DNA of 64,000 nucleotides from Myxococcus qinghaiensis (GCF_024198215.1 NZ_JAKCFA010000033.1:42758-106757), one strand, 5' to 3'; shown: positions 39,101 through 48,719, numbered from the stretch's first letter. Program-made: numbers and translations. Notes: a model not told the origin generated them from the sequence alone.

Positions 39101-39877
39101 AATCTCGCGCCCCGTCAGCGGCAGCACGACGAGCTGGCCGGCCAGGCCCAGGTAGCGCTCGTCCTCGGGGTGGATGGCCACCGCCGTGTCGCCCAGCATC
39201 GTCTCCGGGCGCGTCGTGGCCACGGTGAGCGTGCGGTCGCTGTCCTTGATGGGATAGCGGATGTGCCAGATGGAGCCGTTCTTCTCCTCGTGCTCGACCT
39301 CCAGGTCGCTCAGCGCCGTGCGGCACGAGGGACACCAGTTGATGAGCTTCTGGGCCCGGTACATCAGGCCCTCTTCGTACAACCGGACGAAGACCTCGCG
39401 GACCGCGGCGGACGACTGGTCGTCCATGGTGAAGCGCTCGCGGCTCCAGTCGAGCGACGCGCCCAGGAAGCGGTGCTGCTCGCCGATGCGGGCGCCGTAC
39501 TTGCCCTTCCACTCCCAGACGCGCTTGAGGAACGCCTCGCGACCCAGGTCGTGGCGGCTCTTGCCCTCGGTCTTCTTCAGCTCCTTCTCCACCACCATCT
39601 GCGTGGCGATGCCGGCGTGGTCCGTGCCGGGGAGCCAGAGCGCGTTGAAGCCGCTCATCCGCTTCCAGCGCGTGAGGATGTCCTGGATGGTCGCGGTCAG
39701 CGCGTGACCGATGTGCAGGCTGCCCGTGACGTTGGGCGGCGGCAGGACGATGGAGAAGGCGGGCTTGTCGGAGGTCGCCGCGGCGCGGAAGTAGTCGCGC
39801 TCGAGCCAGAAGGCATAGAGGCGAGCCTCGACCTCGGTGGGCTCGTAGGCCTTGGAGAGTTCGGTCGTGTCGGTCAT
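36134..39877 (-). CDS. valS: Valine--tRNA ligase with a 315-residue histone-H1-like C-terminal extension
   Basis: The first ~930 residues are a complete ValRS: HIGH motif (LHIGH, residues 55-58), editing domain (ATTRPETMLGD), Cys clusters (GTCQRCTT, CPKCGGKSF), KMSKS-like KMAKTKGN, anticodon domain and the terminal coiled coil (DLDAERDRLRKEMARSEQEA). An acidic linker and a TPR-like helix pair (HHDLGVAYMSMGLVDDAMRE) follow, then about 140 residues of Lys/Ala-rich repeats (KKAA, ASAKK) ending AKARR. Usual ValRS length is 880-950, so the tail is a clear addition. It is in the same frame with no stop. The tail may bind nucleic acid; this is inference. Confidence 0.95.
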   Translation of the reverse strand: MTDTTELSKAYEPTEVEARLYAFWLERDYFRAAATSDKPAFSIVLPPPNVTGSLHIGHALTATIQDILTRWKRMSGFNALWLPGTDHAGIATQMVVEKELKKTEGKSRHDLGREAFLKRVWEWKGKYGARIGEQHRFLGASLDWSRERFTMDDQSSAAVREVFVRLYEEGLMYRAQKLINWCPSCRTALSDLEVEHEEKNGSIWHIRYPIKDSDRTLTVATTRPETMLGDTAVAIHPEDERYLGLAGQLVVLPLTGREIPIVADAELVDPKFGTGVVKVTPAHDFNDYQTGLRHKLPMVSILDEAARMTKDTGKYAGMDRFEARKAVLADLQEQGLLEKEEPHKLSIGTCQRCTTVVEPRLSPQWFVKIEPLARPAIEAVEQGRTKFVPETWTNTYFHWMRNIHDWCVSRQLWWGHQIPAYYCTSCSPRQGDDTDLPLDAPTVKVGGVDFARAEPIVARTTPESCPKCGGKSFIQDPDVLDTWFSSALWPFSTLGWPRDTAELKTFYPTSVMETGHDIIFFWVARMMMMGLHFMGDVPFRTVYLHAMVRDEKGEKMAKTKGNVIDPLDIILGAKPEQLNATLKNKFPQGMPAFGADALRFTLASLTQQGRDIKLSMDRLAGYKAFCNKLWNASRFALMNMGEYQYDGRSPKELPLTLADRWILSRLQRATTEASASLEVYGFAEAASTLYQFLWAELCDWYIELAKGSLYGEDAAAKDTTRAVLVYALDRVLRLMHPFMPFITEEIWQKLPMTRPTESIMIAPYPTPDTALVDEAAESEMAPVIAAIEGLRTIRGESNLSPATKLKAVVQSPDARTRELLERWRGYLLPLAGLSDVQVGPPGPKPPQAAAFMATNLEIYVPLAGLVDLDAERDRLRKEMARSEQEAASILRKLENPNFVAKAPPDVVEKDRARVLELKERKAKLEDHLQRIAPEPSMPENLPTENSTPTEESESASPSEPAQVKVAPSKEDKGGVDLGRELKGEMGDEGRVPEEDPQVQDALAKLREGTKEGLSPTDHHDLGVAYMSMGLVDDAMREFGKAKEGGDAREAPADGAASKPARTGGKKAKTQAAAPDASEAPEMPAAPKAPKAPKASTEKPTVATAAPVKAPAKPAAKKAPAAKSASTQAPAKKGAAPNAAAGKASAKKGAPAKAAGAKSSVKKGAAVKKAAAAKKAAGGKASAKKGAAKKAAGKASAKKSAAKKAPVKKAAAKKAGGRAPAKKKASAKKAAAKKVTRAKPSARAKARR
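36137..36560 (-). repeat. Lys/Ala-rich low-complexity repeat coding region
   Basis: The valS 3' end consists of imperfect repeats of GCCGCCAAGAAG-type codons encoding AAKK, ASAKK and APAKK. The pattern is like the C-terminal tails of histone H1 and of bacterial H1-like proteins. Confidence 0.85.
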
Positions 39878-39946
39878 TGAAGACGGCCAGCCCCCCTGAG
39901 GAGGGCCGGCGGGAAGGTCAGGAGGTTTGGGGCGAGGAAGTTCGCC

Positions 39947-41248
39947 TCAGTGCTGCGTCTCTCGGTCCTTGATCAGCCGCTCGAGCTCCTCGCGGATGAT
40001 CGTCTCCGCGAGCTGCGGTACGACCTCCCAGGCAATCTTCTCGATGACCTCGCGGGACGCCTTGGACAGCGCCTCGCGCAGCAGGGCCTCGCCCCCATCC
40101 GCGGCGGGACGGGCGACCGGAGCGCCCCTCTGCGCGGGCGCGGGAGGCGCCACGGGACCACCGATGTCGAGCGAGATCTCCTCGGCGCCGCTCGTGTCAG
40201 GCAGCGAGTCCTCGATGCTGATGGCGGGCTGCGCGGCCACCGGCGCGGGCTGCGCGGCCGGAGCCCCCAGCCCGAACGGATCCCTCGCGCGGGCCGCCGG
40301 CTGAGGCGCGCCACCCTGGATGGGAGGAAGCGGCGTGGCACCCGGCGGACGCGGCAGCGGCATCCCCGGCCCCGGAGGGACACCCGGACGGGCCACCATG
40401 CCCGGAGCACCTGGGCCCGGAGGCATGCCCTGACGCGGCGGCATGCCCGGCGCGGAAGCTCCCGGCGGAGGCGGTACACCCGGACGCGCGACGGCGCCCG
40501 GCGGCATGCCAGGACCCGGAGGACGCGGCGCCATGCCAGGACCCGGAGGCATGCCCGGACCCGGAGGACGCGCACCCGGCCCCGGCGGCATGCCAGGACC
40601 CGGAGGACGCGCGCCCGCGGGCCCCGGCGGCATGCCAGGACCCGGAGGACGCGGCGCCATGCCAGGGCCCGGAGGCATGCCCGGTCCCGGAGGACGCGGC
40701 GCCATGCCAGGACCCGGAGGCATGCCCGGACCGGGAGGACGCGCACCCGGCCCCGGCGGCATGCCAGGACGGGCACCCACGGGCGCCGCGACGGGCGCGG
40801 GCTGCGGCGCCACTGGAGCGACGGGCGTGGGGGAAGAACGAATCACCTGCGTGGCGATGGAGGCCGGCAGGGTGTTGGACTTCTGACCGACCAGCGCCTT
40901 CACCTTGTCGAGCAGGATCTGGCTCTCGAAGGGCTTGGTGATGTGGTCGTCCGCGCGGGCGGCACGGGCGCGGTTCTCGTCGAAGGCCTCGAAGGTGCCC
41001 GCCAGCAGCATCACCGGGATGGCCTGGGTGGCGGGGTCGTTCTTCAGCGCCTCGCAGACTTCGTAGCCACTCTTGCCCGGCATCACCACGTCGACGAGGA
41101 CGACGTCCGGACGCGATTCGCGCGCGCGCGCGATGGCATCCATCCCGTTGTCGACCACGGTCACCTGAAAGTCCTCGGTCGCGAAGATCATGCCGATCAC
41201 CTTGCGGATGGTGAGCGAGTCATCGGCGACCAGCAGATTCTTGGGCAT
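39947..41248 (-). CDS. Response regulator with long Pro/Gly/Met repeat and conserved C-terminal helix
   Basis: A 433-residue protein. The receiver (residues 1-125; LLVADDSLTIRK, phospho-Asp in VLVDVVMPG, Lys in HITKPFE) is canonical. About 190 residues of PPGPGMPPGPG-type repeats follow, then a charged C-terminal helix (LSKASREVIEKIAWEVVPQL). Such Pro-rich/terminal-helix layouts occur in polarly localised myxobacterial regulators, where the last helix could mediate assembly; that is inference. The ATG at 41248 directly precedes the receiver (MPKNLLVADD); the frame to 41332 is an untranslated extension. Confidence 0.85.
   Translation of the reverse strand: MPKNLLVADDSLTIRKVIGMIFATEDFQVTVVDNGMDAIARARESRPDVVLVDVVMPGKSGYEVCEALKNDPATQAIPVMLLAGTFEAFDENRARAARADDHITKPFESQILLDKVKALVGQKSNTLPASIATQVIRSSPTPVAPVAPQPAPVAAPVGARPGMPPGPGARPPGPGMPPGPGMAPRPPGPGMPPGPGMAPRPPGPGMPPGPAGARPPGPGMPPGPGARPPGPGMPPGPGMAPRPPGPGMPPGAVARPGVPPPPGASAPGMPPRQGMPPGPGAPGMVARPGVPPGPGMPLPRPPGATPLPPIQGGAPQPAARARDPFGLGAPAAQPAPVAAQPAISIEDSLPDTSGAEEISLDIGGPVAPPAPAQRGAPVARPAADGGEALLREALSKASREVIEKIAWEVVPQLAETIIREELERLIKDRETQH
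40440..40770 (-). repeat. Tandem repeat encoding Pro-Gly-Met motifs
   Basis: A 9- to 45-bp periodic pattern (GGMPGPG complement) repeats at least ten times with near-identical higher-order units. Identity between units suggests recent expansion, so copy number may vary between strains. Confidence 0.85.
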
Positions 41249-41365
41249 CGGTATCGGGCCTCGGGGGCGTCGACCCCCCTGAATTCGTTGAGAAATCCGA
41301 CCGAGAAAACCTGCTTCACGGCACGGTATCAAGCCCGGCAGCTTACGGTTCGCGCTCCGGGGCGA

Positions 41366-42181
41366 TCAAGAAAACATGCGCTGCAGGTCAAGGAACAGCA
41401 CTGGCTCCGGCAATCCAGGGACACGGAAGGTGCCCGCGGTGTCGTCCGGCTCGAAGCGCTGCAGGACTCCAAGCACCCGCGTGGCCGTCAGCCCTACGTT
41501 ACGTCCGGCCAGCTCCGCCAGCAGGAAGAATGGCTCCGGCGCGGGTTGGGCCCCCAGCAGCGCTGGAACCGAACAGATGGGCCATAGGACCTGGGCATGG
41601 GGAAAGATACCGGCCACCGGCCCGCTCTGCACGGGCAGGACGCTGAAGGCCTCGCCCCGCTCCACCACCTGGGACACGAAGGCCAGGGGGACGCCGAACA
41701 AGCGCCCCTGTGACTCGAAGACGAGCGCCCGTTCAGGCACGGACTCGGCCCAGTGCACGGGGCGCGGGGGAGCAGGCGCGGCCCGAGGGCCCACCCGGTG
41801 CGGCAGCGCCTCCGCGATGAGCTCCAGGTAGAGCTTGTCCTTGTGCAGCACCGCGCCCCGGCTCAGCGGGGCCAGCGAGTCCGCCAGGCCCGGTGGCAAC
41901 AGGAAGAACGGGGCGCGCGCGACATCCGCGACCTCCACCACCGAGCGGACCCGCACCGCGAGCGTCGGGCTCACGTCGAGCACCACCACCATGCCCACGT
42001 CCGGCTCCGGCGCGCCGCCGAGCAGCGCCGCCAGGTCCTTCACCTCGAGCACGCCCCGCAGGTTGCTTCCATGGGTGCCCGGCATCGCCACTTCCATGAC
42101 GGAAGTGGCTTCCACGGCATAACGGGTCTCCCCGGCTTCGACGAGCAAGCAGAGTCGGCGACCGCTTTCGAAGGGCGACAC
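41366..42181 (-). CDS. Double CheW-like chemotaxis adaptor
   Basis: A 271-residue protein with two CheW-like halves: LCLLVEAGETRYAVEATSVMEV (seen as ETRYAVEA) leads the first and ALVFESQGRLFGVPLAFVSQ the second. Both have the Ile/Val-rich beta pattern of CheW. It would couple a receptor to a CheA-type kinase, though neither is in the window. It is divergent from the diguanylate cyclase gene, 41 bp away. Confidence 0.8.
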   Translation of the reverse strand: MSPFESGRRLCLLVEAGETRYAVEATSVMEVAMPGTHGSNLRGVLEVKDLAALLGGAPEPDVGMVVVLDVSPTLAVRVRSVVEVADVARAPFFLLPPGLADSLAPLSRGAVLHKDKLYLELIAEALPHRVGPRAAPAPPRPVHWAESVPERALVFESQGRLFGVPLAFVSQVVERGEAFSVLPVQSGPVAGIFPHAQVLWPICSVPALLGAQPAPEPFFLLAELAGRNVGLTATRVLGVLQRFEPDDTAGTFRVPGLPEPVLFLDLQRMFS

Positions 42182-42222
42182 GGGAGCGACCCTAGCAGCG
42201 TTCCGATGGATGGTGCTAAGCC

Positions 42223-43611
42223 ATGCGGGAGATGGCGCGCATCCTCCTCGTCGACGACGAAAAGATCGCCCGCACCCTCTACGGCGACTACCTCACGGCC
42301 GTGGGGCACACCGTCACGGCGGTGGCCACGCTCCACGAGGCCCGGCAGGCGCTCGCCGCGGACCGCTTCGACGCGGTGGTGACGGACCTCATCCTCCCCG
42401 GTGGCGACGGCATGGAGGTCCTCCGGTACGTGCGGGAATACCACCCGGGCGTGGAGGTCGTGGTCATCACCGGCCTCGACAAGGTGGACCCCGCCGTGCG
42501 CGCCATCAAGAGCGGCGCCGCGGAGTACCTGGTCAAGCCGGTGGCGCCCGAGGCGCTCCAGCACGCCGTGCGCCGCGCGCTCACCACGAGGGACTTGATG
42601 CAGGAGAACGCCTCCCTGCGCCGACATGTGGCGCTGTTGGAGGCCGGACAGCGCCTGGCCACGACCCTGGACCGGGAGAAGCTGGCCACCGCCACCACCA
42701 GCGCGCTCGAGTCCATGGCCTCCGCCAGCGCCATCGTCCTGCTGGAGCGCGACACCACCTTGGGCCTGCGCTCCCAGGGAACGCGAGGGCTTCCCACCGG
42801 CACCGAGGAGACGCTCGTCGCCTGGCTGCGAGGGCAGCTGCGGGAGGCACGCGCCCCTCGCGAGTTGGAGGTGCCGGACGTCCCCTTCGCGCGCGGCCTC
42901 TCCTTCCCCGCCGTCGAGGGAGACGCGGTGCTGGGACACGCGGTGCTCTTCTACACGGATGACCGGGACACCGAGGCCAGCGCCTCCGAGGCCGCCAGCT
43001 ACCTGGTGCGAAACTGGGCGCTCGCGCTGCGCAACCTGGGTCGGTTCGCCGCGGTGGAGGACCTGGCGTACATCGACGACCTCACGCGCCTGTTCAACAC
43101 CCGCTACCTCCACCTCATGCTGGACCGGGAGTTCCAGGACGCGCCCCAGACGCAGCGGCCCTTCAGCCTGCTGTTCCTGGACCTGGACCACTTCAAGTCC
43201 ATCAACGACAACCACGGCCACCTCGTCGGCTCCAAGCTGCTGGTGGAGACGGCGCGCGTGGTGAAGGGCTGCGTGAGAGACCACGACGTCGTGGCGCGCT
43301 ACGGCGGCGACGAGTACGTGGTGATGCTGCGCAACACCGACTCGGGCGGCGCGCTCAAGGTCGCCGAGCGCATCCGGCGCACCATGGAGACCCACCAGTT
43401 CCTGGCGCGCGAGGGGCTGTCACTCAAGCTCTCCACCTGCATCGGCGTGGCGAGCTTCCCGGAGCACGCGCGGGACAAGGCGACGCTGCTGGATTTGTCG
43501 GACCGGGCCATGTACCGCGGCAAGCGCGGCACCCGGAACGTCGTCTACATGGCGGCGCAGGACCTGGAGGCCCCCCCGGCGGAGCGCCGCCAGGGGAGCA
43601 CCGGCTCCTAG
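42223..43611 (+). CDS. Response regulator diguanylate cyclase (REC-GAF-like-GGDEF)
   Basis: A 462-residue protein with a canonical receiver (ILLVDDEKIA, phospho-Asp in VVTDLILPG, Lys in LVKPVA), a central GAF-like region and a C-terminal GGDEF domain. The active site reads YGGDEY and the product-inhibition site RxxD (RDHD) lies five residues upstream, so it should make c-di-GMP with feedback control. The alternative ATG at 42232 is equally plausible as start. Confidence 0.92.
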   Translation: MREMARILLVDDEKIARTLYGDYLTAVGHTVTAVATLHEARQALAADRFDAVVTDLILPGGDGMEVLRYVREYHPGVEVVVITGLDKVDPAVRAIKSGAAEYLVKPVAPEALQHAVRRALTTRDLMQENASLRRHVALLEAGQRLATTLDREKLATATTSALESMASASAIVLLERDTTLGLRSQGTRGLPTGTEETLVAWLRGQLREARAPRELEVPDVPFARGLSFPAVEGDAVLGHAVLFYTDDRDTEASASEAASYLVRNWALALRNLGRFAAVEDLAYIDDLTRLFNTRYLHLMLDREFQDAPQTQRPFSLLFLDLDHFKSINDNHGHLVGSKLLVETARVVKGCVRDHDVVARYGGDEYVVMLRNTDSGGALKVAERIRRTMETHQFLAREGLSLKLSTCIGVASFPEHARDKATLLDLSDRAMYRGKRGTRNVVYMAAQDLEAPPAERRQGSTGS

Positions 43612-43619
43612 CCCTGAGC

Positions 43620-44012
43620 TCAGCGCCGCATGCTCCCGACGGTGAGGCGCTTGATGATGCTCGGCTCCGTCGCGTCGCTCCGGGCGCCCTCCTTGCCCAC
43701 GGCCTCCACCGACTCGTGCGGGGCGCCGGAGATGATGAGCTTGAACTTCTCCACGGCCTCTTGCGCGTGCTGGGCCTGCTCGGGGTCCAGCCGGGCGATG
43801 AGCTGCCAGAAGAGGGCGGCGTGCTCTCGCTCCTCGTCCATGACGTGGCGGAGGACGGCCTTGGCCTCCTCGTTGTCCGTGGCGTCGATGTGGGCGGCGT
43901 AGAGGTTGATGGCGTCCAGCTCCGCCTCGATGTTGAGCCGGATGGAGCGGGCCAGCTCGGAGTCGGTCATCTTCCGAGGCACCAGCGAGTGGAACGGGTC
44001 GGTCTGCGGCAT
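43620..44012 (-). CDS. encC: Encapsulin cargo ferritin-like protein (EncB/EncC type)
   Basis: A 130-residue ferritin-like protein. The iron-binding helices carry IEAELDAINLY and the EEREHAALFW motif, as in encapsulated ferritins. The last residues, KRLTVGSMRR, match the M. xanthus encapsulin targeting peptide LTVGSLRR with one change. It should be packaged in an encapsulin shell and oxidise iron there. No shell gene is in the window, as for the unlinked cargo genes of M. xanthus. Start at 44012 has GGAGG 9 bases upstream; the longer frame from 44105 is not needed. Confidence 0.88.
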   Translation of the reverse strand: MPQTDPFHSLVPRKMTDSELARSIRLNIEAELDAINLYAAHIDATDNEEAKAVLRHVMDEEREHAALFWQLIARLDPEQAQHAQEAVEKFKLIISGAPHESVEAVGKEGARSDATEPSIIKRLTVGSMRR

Positions 44013-44128
44013 GTGAGGCCCTCCGAGGCCGGGAGGCGACGTCCAGGGGATGGGGCGGCGCGGGAAGAACGCGTGGAGCATCCGCGTCCCAGGCGGGCCG
44101 GTCAACGGATTCCCTCCAGGCGCGTTGC

Positions 44129-45673
44129 GTGGGATGGGCCCCCTCCGTCATGCTTCCCGACATGGAGATTCCCGCGCCGCTCGCCCAACTGCTCCAGGCC
44201 CTGGACGCGGGGGACCTGCCAGCCGCGCGCACGGCCGCGGCGGCGCTCCAACGCTCCGGCCTCCACGCCACCCAGCTCGCCGCGGAGGTGCTCCACGAGC
44301 TGCGCCAGCCCCTGCTCGGGGTGAAGGCCTACGCCCAGATTCTCGCCGAGGACGGCGGCCCCACCGGCCCCCTGCGCCTGCTGATGTCCCAGGTGGAGCG
44401 GATGGAGCAGATTGTCTCCGACTTCATCCGGCTCGCCAGCGAGCGCCACGCGCCCCAGCAGCGCCTGTCCCTGGCGGCCCCCATCTGGGCCGCGGCGAAG
44501 CTCTTCAGCGTCAACCCGGACTCCTCGCGCATCTCCCTGGAGGTGGAGGCCCCGGAGGACATTTCCGTGCAGGGCAACGCGCGCCTCATCGAGCAGCTCA
44601 CCCTGAACCTGCTCAACAACGCGCGCGACGCCATGTCGGGGCGCGGCCGGGTGAAGGTGGTGCTCACGCGCGAGGGCTCGGAGCCCGTGCTGTACGTGGC
44701 GGACTGGGGGCCTGGCATCCCCGACGAGCTGCGCGAGCGCATCTTCGAGCCCTACGTCACCGCCAGCAAACGCGGCACGGGCTTGGGGCTCGCCGTGTGT
44801 CGGCGCATCGCCCAGGAGCACCACGCGCGCATCGACCTGGCCCCGCTGGAGGTGCTGCGAGACGTGCCGCCGCCCGCCACGGTGTTCCGCGTGCGCTTCC
44901 CCGCCTCGGACACGGCGCCCGGACGGCGCAAGCGCCTGCTGGTGGTGGACGACGAGACCATCATCCGGATGGTGTTCCGGGACTTGATGGGCAAGGAGTG
45001 CGAGGTCATCGAGGCGGCCAGCGGCGAGGAGGCCCTGGACCTGCTGCGTGAGTCGCCCGTGGACCTCATCGTCACGGACAAGAACCTGCCGGGCCTGTCC
45101 GGGCTGGAGCTGGCGCAGCAGGCGCGCCGACTGTCCGCCACGTCGCGGGTCATCCTGATGACGGGCTACCCGTCGCTGGTGACGACGCAGCAGGCGCTGG
45201 AGCTGGGCGTGGTGGACTACCTGCTCAAGCCCTTCGACGACATCCGCGAGGTGCGCAACCTGCTGCGCTCCACGCTGGCGGCGCCGCCCATGCAGCCCGG
45301 CGCGGTGGCCCAGGTGACGCGCGTGGACGTGCTGGAGGACAACCCCACCACGGCCGCGCAAATCGCCGAGGCGCTGGAGCTGATTGGCCTGGAGGCCCGG
45401 GTGCTGCCCACCTCGGAGCTCATCGCGCTGGAGCCGCCCGCGGGCGTCGTCGTCAGCTGGGACTTCGCGCCGGCCTACGGGCGCAAGGCGCTGGAGCTGG
45501 GCAAGGCCCTGGCCCAGGGCGCGCCCTTCGTGGTGCTGGCCGAGCACCTCACCATGGAGACCGCGCTGGAGTCGCTGCGCGCGGGCGCCACGGCGTGCCT
45601 GCCCAAGCTGCTGTCCGACACCACGGCGCTGAGCCGTGAGCTGAGCCGCGCGTTCAAGAAAGGCGTCCCATGA
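44129..45673 (+). CDS. Hybrid histidine kinase with receiver and divergent terminal domain
   Basis: A soluble kinase of about 505-514 residues. HisKA with phospho-His (VLHELRQPLLGVKAY), HATPase (NLLNNARDAMSG, GTGLGLAVCRR), a canonical receiver (LLVVDDETII, phospho-Asp in IVTDKNLPG, LLKPFD), then a fourth region (residues 395-514) with receiver-like spacing (VDVLEDNPTT) but no phospho-Asp motif (VVVSWDF). Start could be 44129, 44150 or 44162. Its stop overlaps the start of the lipoprotein gene (ATGA). Confidence 0.88.
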   Translation: MGWAPSVMLPDMEIPAPLAQLLQALDAGDLPAARTAAAALQRSGLHATQLAAEVLHELRQPLLGVKAYAQILAEDGGPTGPLRLLMSQVERMEQIVSDFIRLASERHAPQQRLSLAAPIWAAAKLFSVNPDSSRISLEVEAPEDISVQGNARLIEQLTLNLLNNARDAMSGRGRVKVVLTREGSEPVLYVADWGPGIPDELRERIFEPYVTASKRGTGLGLAVCRRIAQEHHARIDLAPLEVLRDVPPPATVFRVRFPASDTAPGRRKRLLVVDDETIIRMVFRDLMGKECEVIEAASGEEALDLLRESPVDLIVTDKNLPGLSGLELAQQARRLSATSRVILMTGYPSLVTTQQALELGVVDYLLKPFDDIREVRNLLRSTLAAPPMQPGAVAQVTRVDVLEDNPTTAAQIAEALELIGLEARVLPTSELIALEPPAGVVVSWDFAPAYGRKALELGKALAQGAPFVVLAEHLTMETALESLRAGATACLPKLLSDTTALSRELSRAFKKGVP

Positions 45674-46770
45674 GGCTTGCGCTCCTGTCCGTCCTGCTGC
45701 TGGGTGTGGCGTGTTCCTCGGACAAGCCCCCGGTTCAGGGCGAACCGGACGCGAGCGGCCCGGTGGACTCGGGCTCGGACGCGGGGACTGACGCGGGGCC
45801 CGGAGAGGAGGACGCGGGGAGCTGCGAGCCACCTCCGTCCGTGCGCGAGTCCGTGCTCGTGCCCGGGCTGAACAACCCCCGTCGCCTCGCCGTGGACGCG
45901 ACGGACATCTACATCTCCGAGTCGCACTCGCTGCGGCCCCAGGCCGATTACGGCGATGGTCAGGTGCTGAGGCTGTCTCGCGCGGATGGAACGGTGAGCT
46001 CGCTCGCCAAGGGCTTCCGCTCGCCAGACGCCATCGCGGTGGACGCCAGGAACATCTACGTGCTGGACCAGGGCGGGCTGTGGCGCGTGGACAAGGCCAC
46101 CGGTGAGCGCGGCACGGTGCCCATCGAGGCTTCCCTGAACGGTGTCATCACGGGAGGCACCGACGTCCGCCTGGGGCGACTGTCCGGCAAGGACGTCCTC
46201 GTCGTGGCGACCGGGGCACGGCGGCTCGTCCGCGTCGACACGACAGGAGTCTCCCCTTCGTCCCTGGTGCTCTTCGAGGGCACCGTCGACACCCAGGTCC
46301 GAAGCGCGCGCATCGACGGCACCGACGTGTGGTTCCTCGTCACGGGAGGCACCGAGCCGGGCCTCTACCGCGTCCCCCTGGACCTGGACACCCCCGCGCA
46401 GCGCGTGGACGCGAGCATCACCACGGGCACCTCCCTGGAGCTCACGCCCACGCACTTCCTCATCACCGAGGGAGGCGGAGGCACCGGCCGGCTGCTCAAG
46501 CTGCCGCGCGCCGGAGGCGAGGCCCGCGTGCTCGCGGACGGCCTGCAAGGCCCCCTGTTCCCGGTGGAGCTGAACGGGGCCGTCTACTTCAAGGACGCCG
46601 TGGCCAGGTCCCCGGCCTTCCTGCGCCGCACCCGAGGCTGCCCGCCCGGCACCTCCGACGCGGTGGGCCCCGAGGGCACCGGCCCGGGTGGCCTCCTGGT
46701 GGACGGCGACACCCTGCTCTTCACCTCCCAGGAGAGCGGCACCGGGGGCGCCGTCGGCCGGGTGCCCTGA
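45670..46770 (+). CDS. Beta-propeller lipoprotein
   Basis: A 366-residue lipoprotein (lipobox LLGVACSS) with an Asp/Gly-rich spacer, then repeats with a propeller rhythm (PRRLAVDATDIYISES, SPDAIAVDARNIYVLD, ARIDGTDVWFLV). It is translationally coupled to the hybrid kinase, suggesting that it is an outer sensor or output partner. Confidence 0.85.
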   Translation: MRLALLSVLLLGVACSSDKPPVQGEPDASGPVDSGSDAGTDAGPGEEDAGSCEPPPSVRESVLVPGLNNPRRLAVDATDIYISESHSLRPQADYGDGQVLRLSRADGTVSSLAKGFRSPDAIAVDARNIYVLDQGGLWRVDKATGERGTVPIEASLNGVITGGTDVRLGRLSGKDVLVVATGARRLVRVDTTGVSPSSLVLFEGTVDTQVRSARIDGTDVWFLVTGGTEPGLYRVPLDLDTPAQRVDASITTGTSLELTPTHFLITEGGGGTGRLLKLPRAGGEARVLADGLQGPLFPVELNGAVYFKDAVARSPAFLRRTRGCPPGTSDAVGPEGTGPGGLLVDGDTLLFTSQESGTGGAVGRVP

Positions 46771-46808
46771 AGTCCCCTGCCCGCGTCTCCCAGCACCCGG
46801 AAAGACAA

Positions 46809-46843
46809 CGGCCCCGGCGCCTCGAAAGAGGCATCCGGGGCCG
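46809..46843. terminator. Strong bidirectional terminator hairpin
   Basis: CGGCCCCGG and CCGGGGCCG pair perfectly over 9 bp, with an inner CCTC-GAAA-GAGG stem-loop. It lies between the convergent lipoprotein and groEL genes. Confidence 0.7.
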
Positions 46844-46898
46844 AGGCCAGCTCACCCACCAGGTCCCGAGCCGTGAAGCCCGGGACGCGGAGCGTGGC

Positions 46899-48551
<1,653 letters not shown>

Positions 48552-48600
48552 CGCAACCTCCTGATGTTACTTGGAATTTTCGTGGATACTACGCAGGTCG

Positions 48601-48627
48601 TTAGCACTCGACCCTGGCGAGCGCCAA
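48601..48627 (-). promoter_or_regulatory. CIRCE-like HrcA operator
   Basis: TTAGCACTC, nine bases, then GAGCGCCAA: the left half is perfect CIRCE and the right differs from GAGTGCTAA at two positions. It overlaps the -10 element of groEL, so HrcA binding would repress until heat shock. Confidence 0.8.
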
Positions 48628-48653
48628 CATAAGGGCCGGGCCAACGATGTCAA
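48626..48653 (-). promoter_or_regulatory. groEL sigma70-type promoter
   Basis: On the minus strand TTGACA (48648-48653) and TATGTT (48626-48631) are 16 bp apart. The -35 is perfect consensus. The -10 overlaps the CIRCE-like element by 2 bp. Confidence 0.75.
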
Positions 48654-48719
48654 CCAGGAAGGGCGGACGTGTGGCCGAGCGGACGGCCCGACGCGTGCCG
48701 GGGAGGAGCCTTTCGAGGG

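Noticed and set aside
36821..39880. 1019-codon plus-strand frame opposite valS
   Set aside because: His/Arg/Leu-rich product typical of the antisense of a GC3-biased gene; valS on the other strand is beyond doubt.
40440..40770. Regular repeats considered as a CRISPR array
   Set aside because: Repeats are contiguous, in frame and without unique spacers.
40443..40886. Gly/Pro-rich plus-strand frame resembling a collagen-like protein
   Set aside because: It is the complement of the Pro/Gly/Met repeat in the receiver gene.
42223..43611. Identification of the cyclase as a named M. xanthus DGC
   Set aside because: Architecture is shared by several myxobacterial cyclases and no unique marker is visible.
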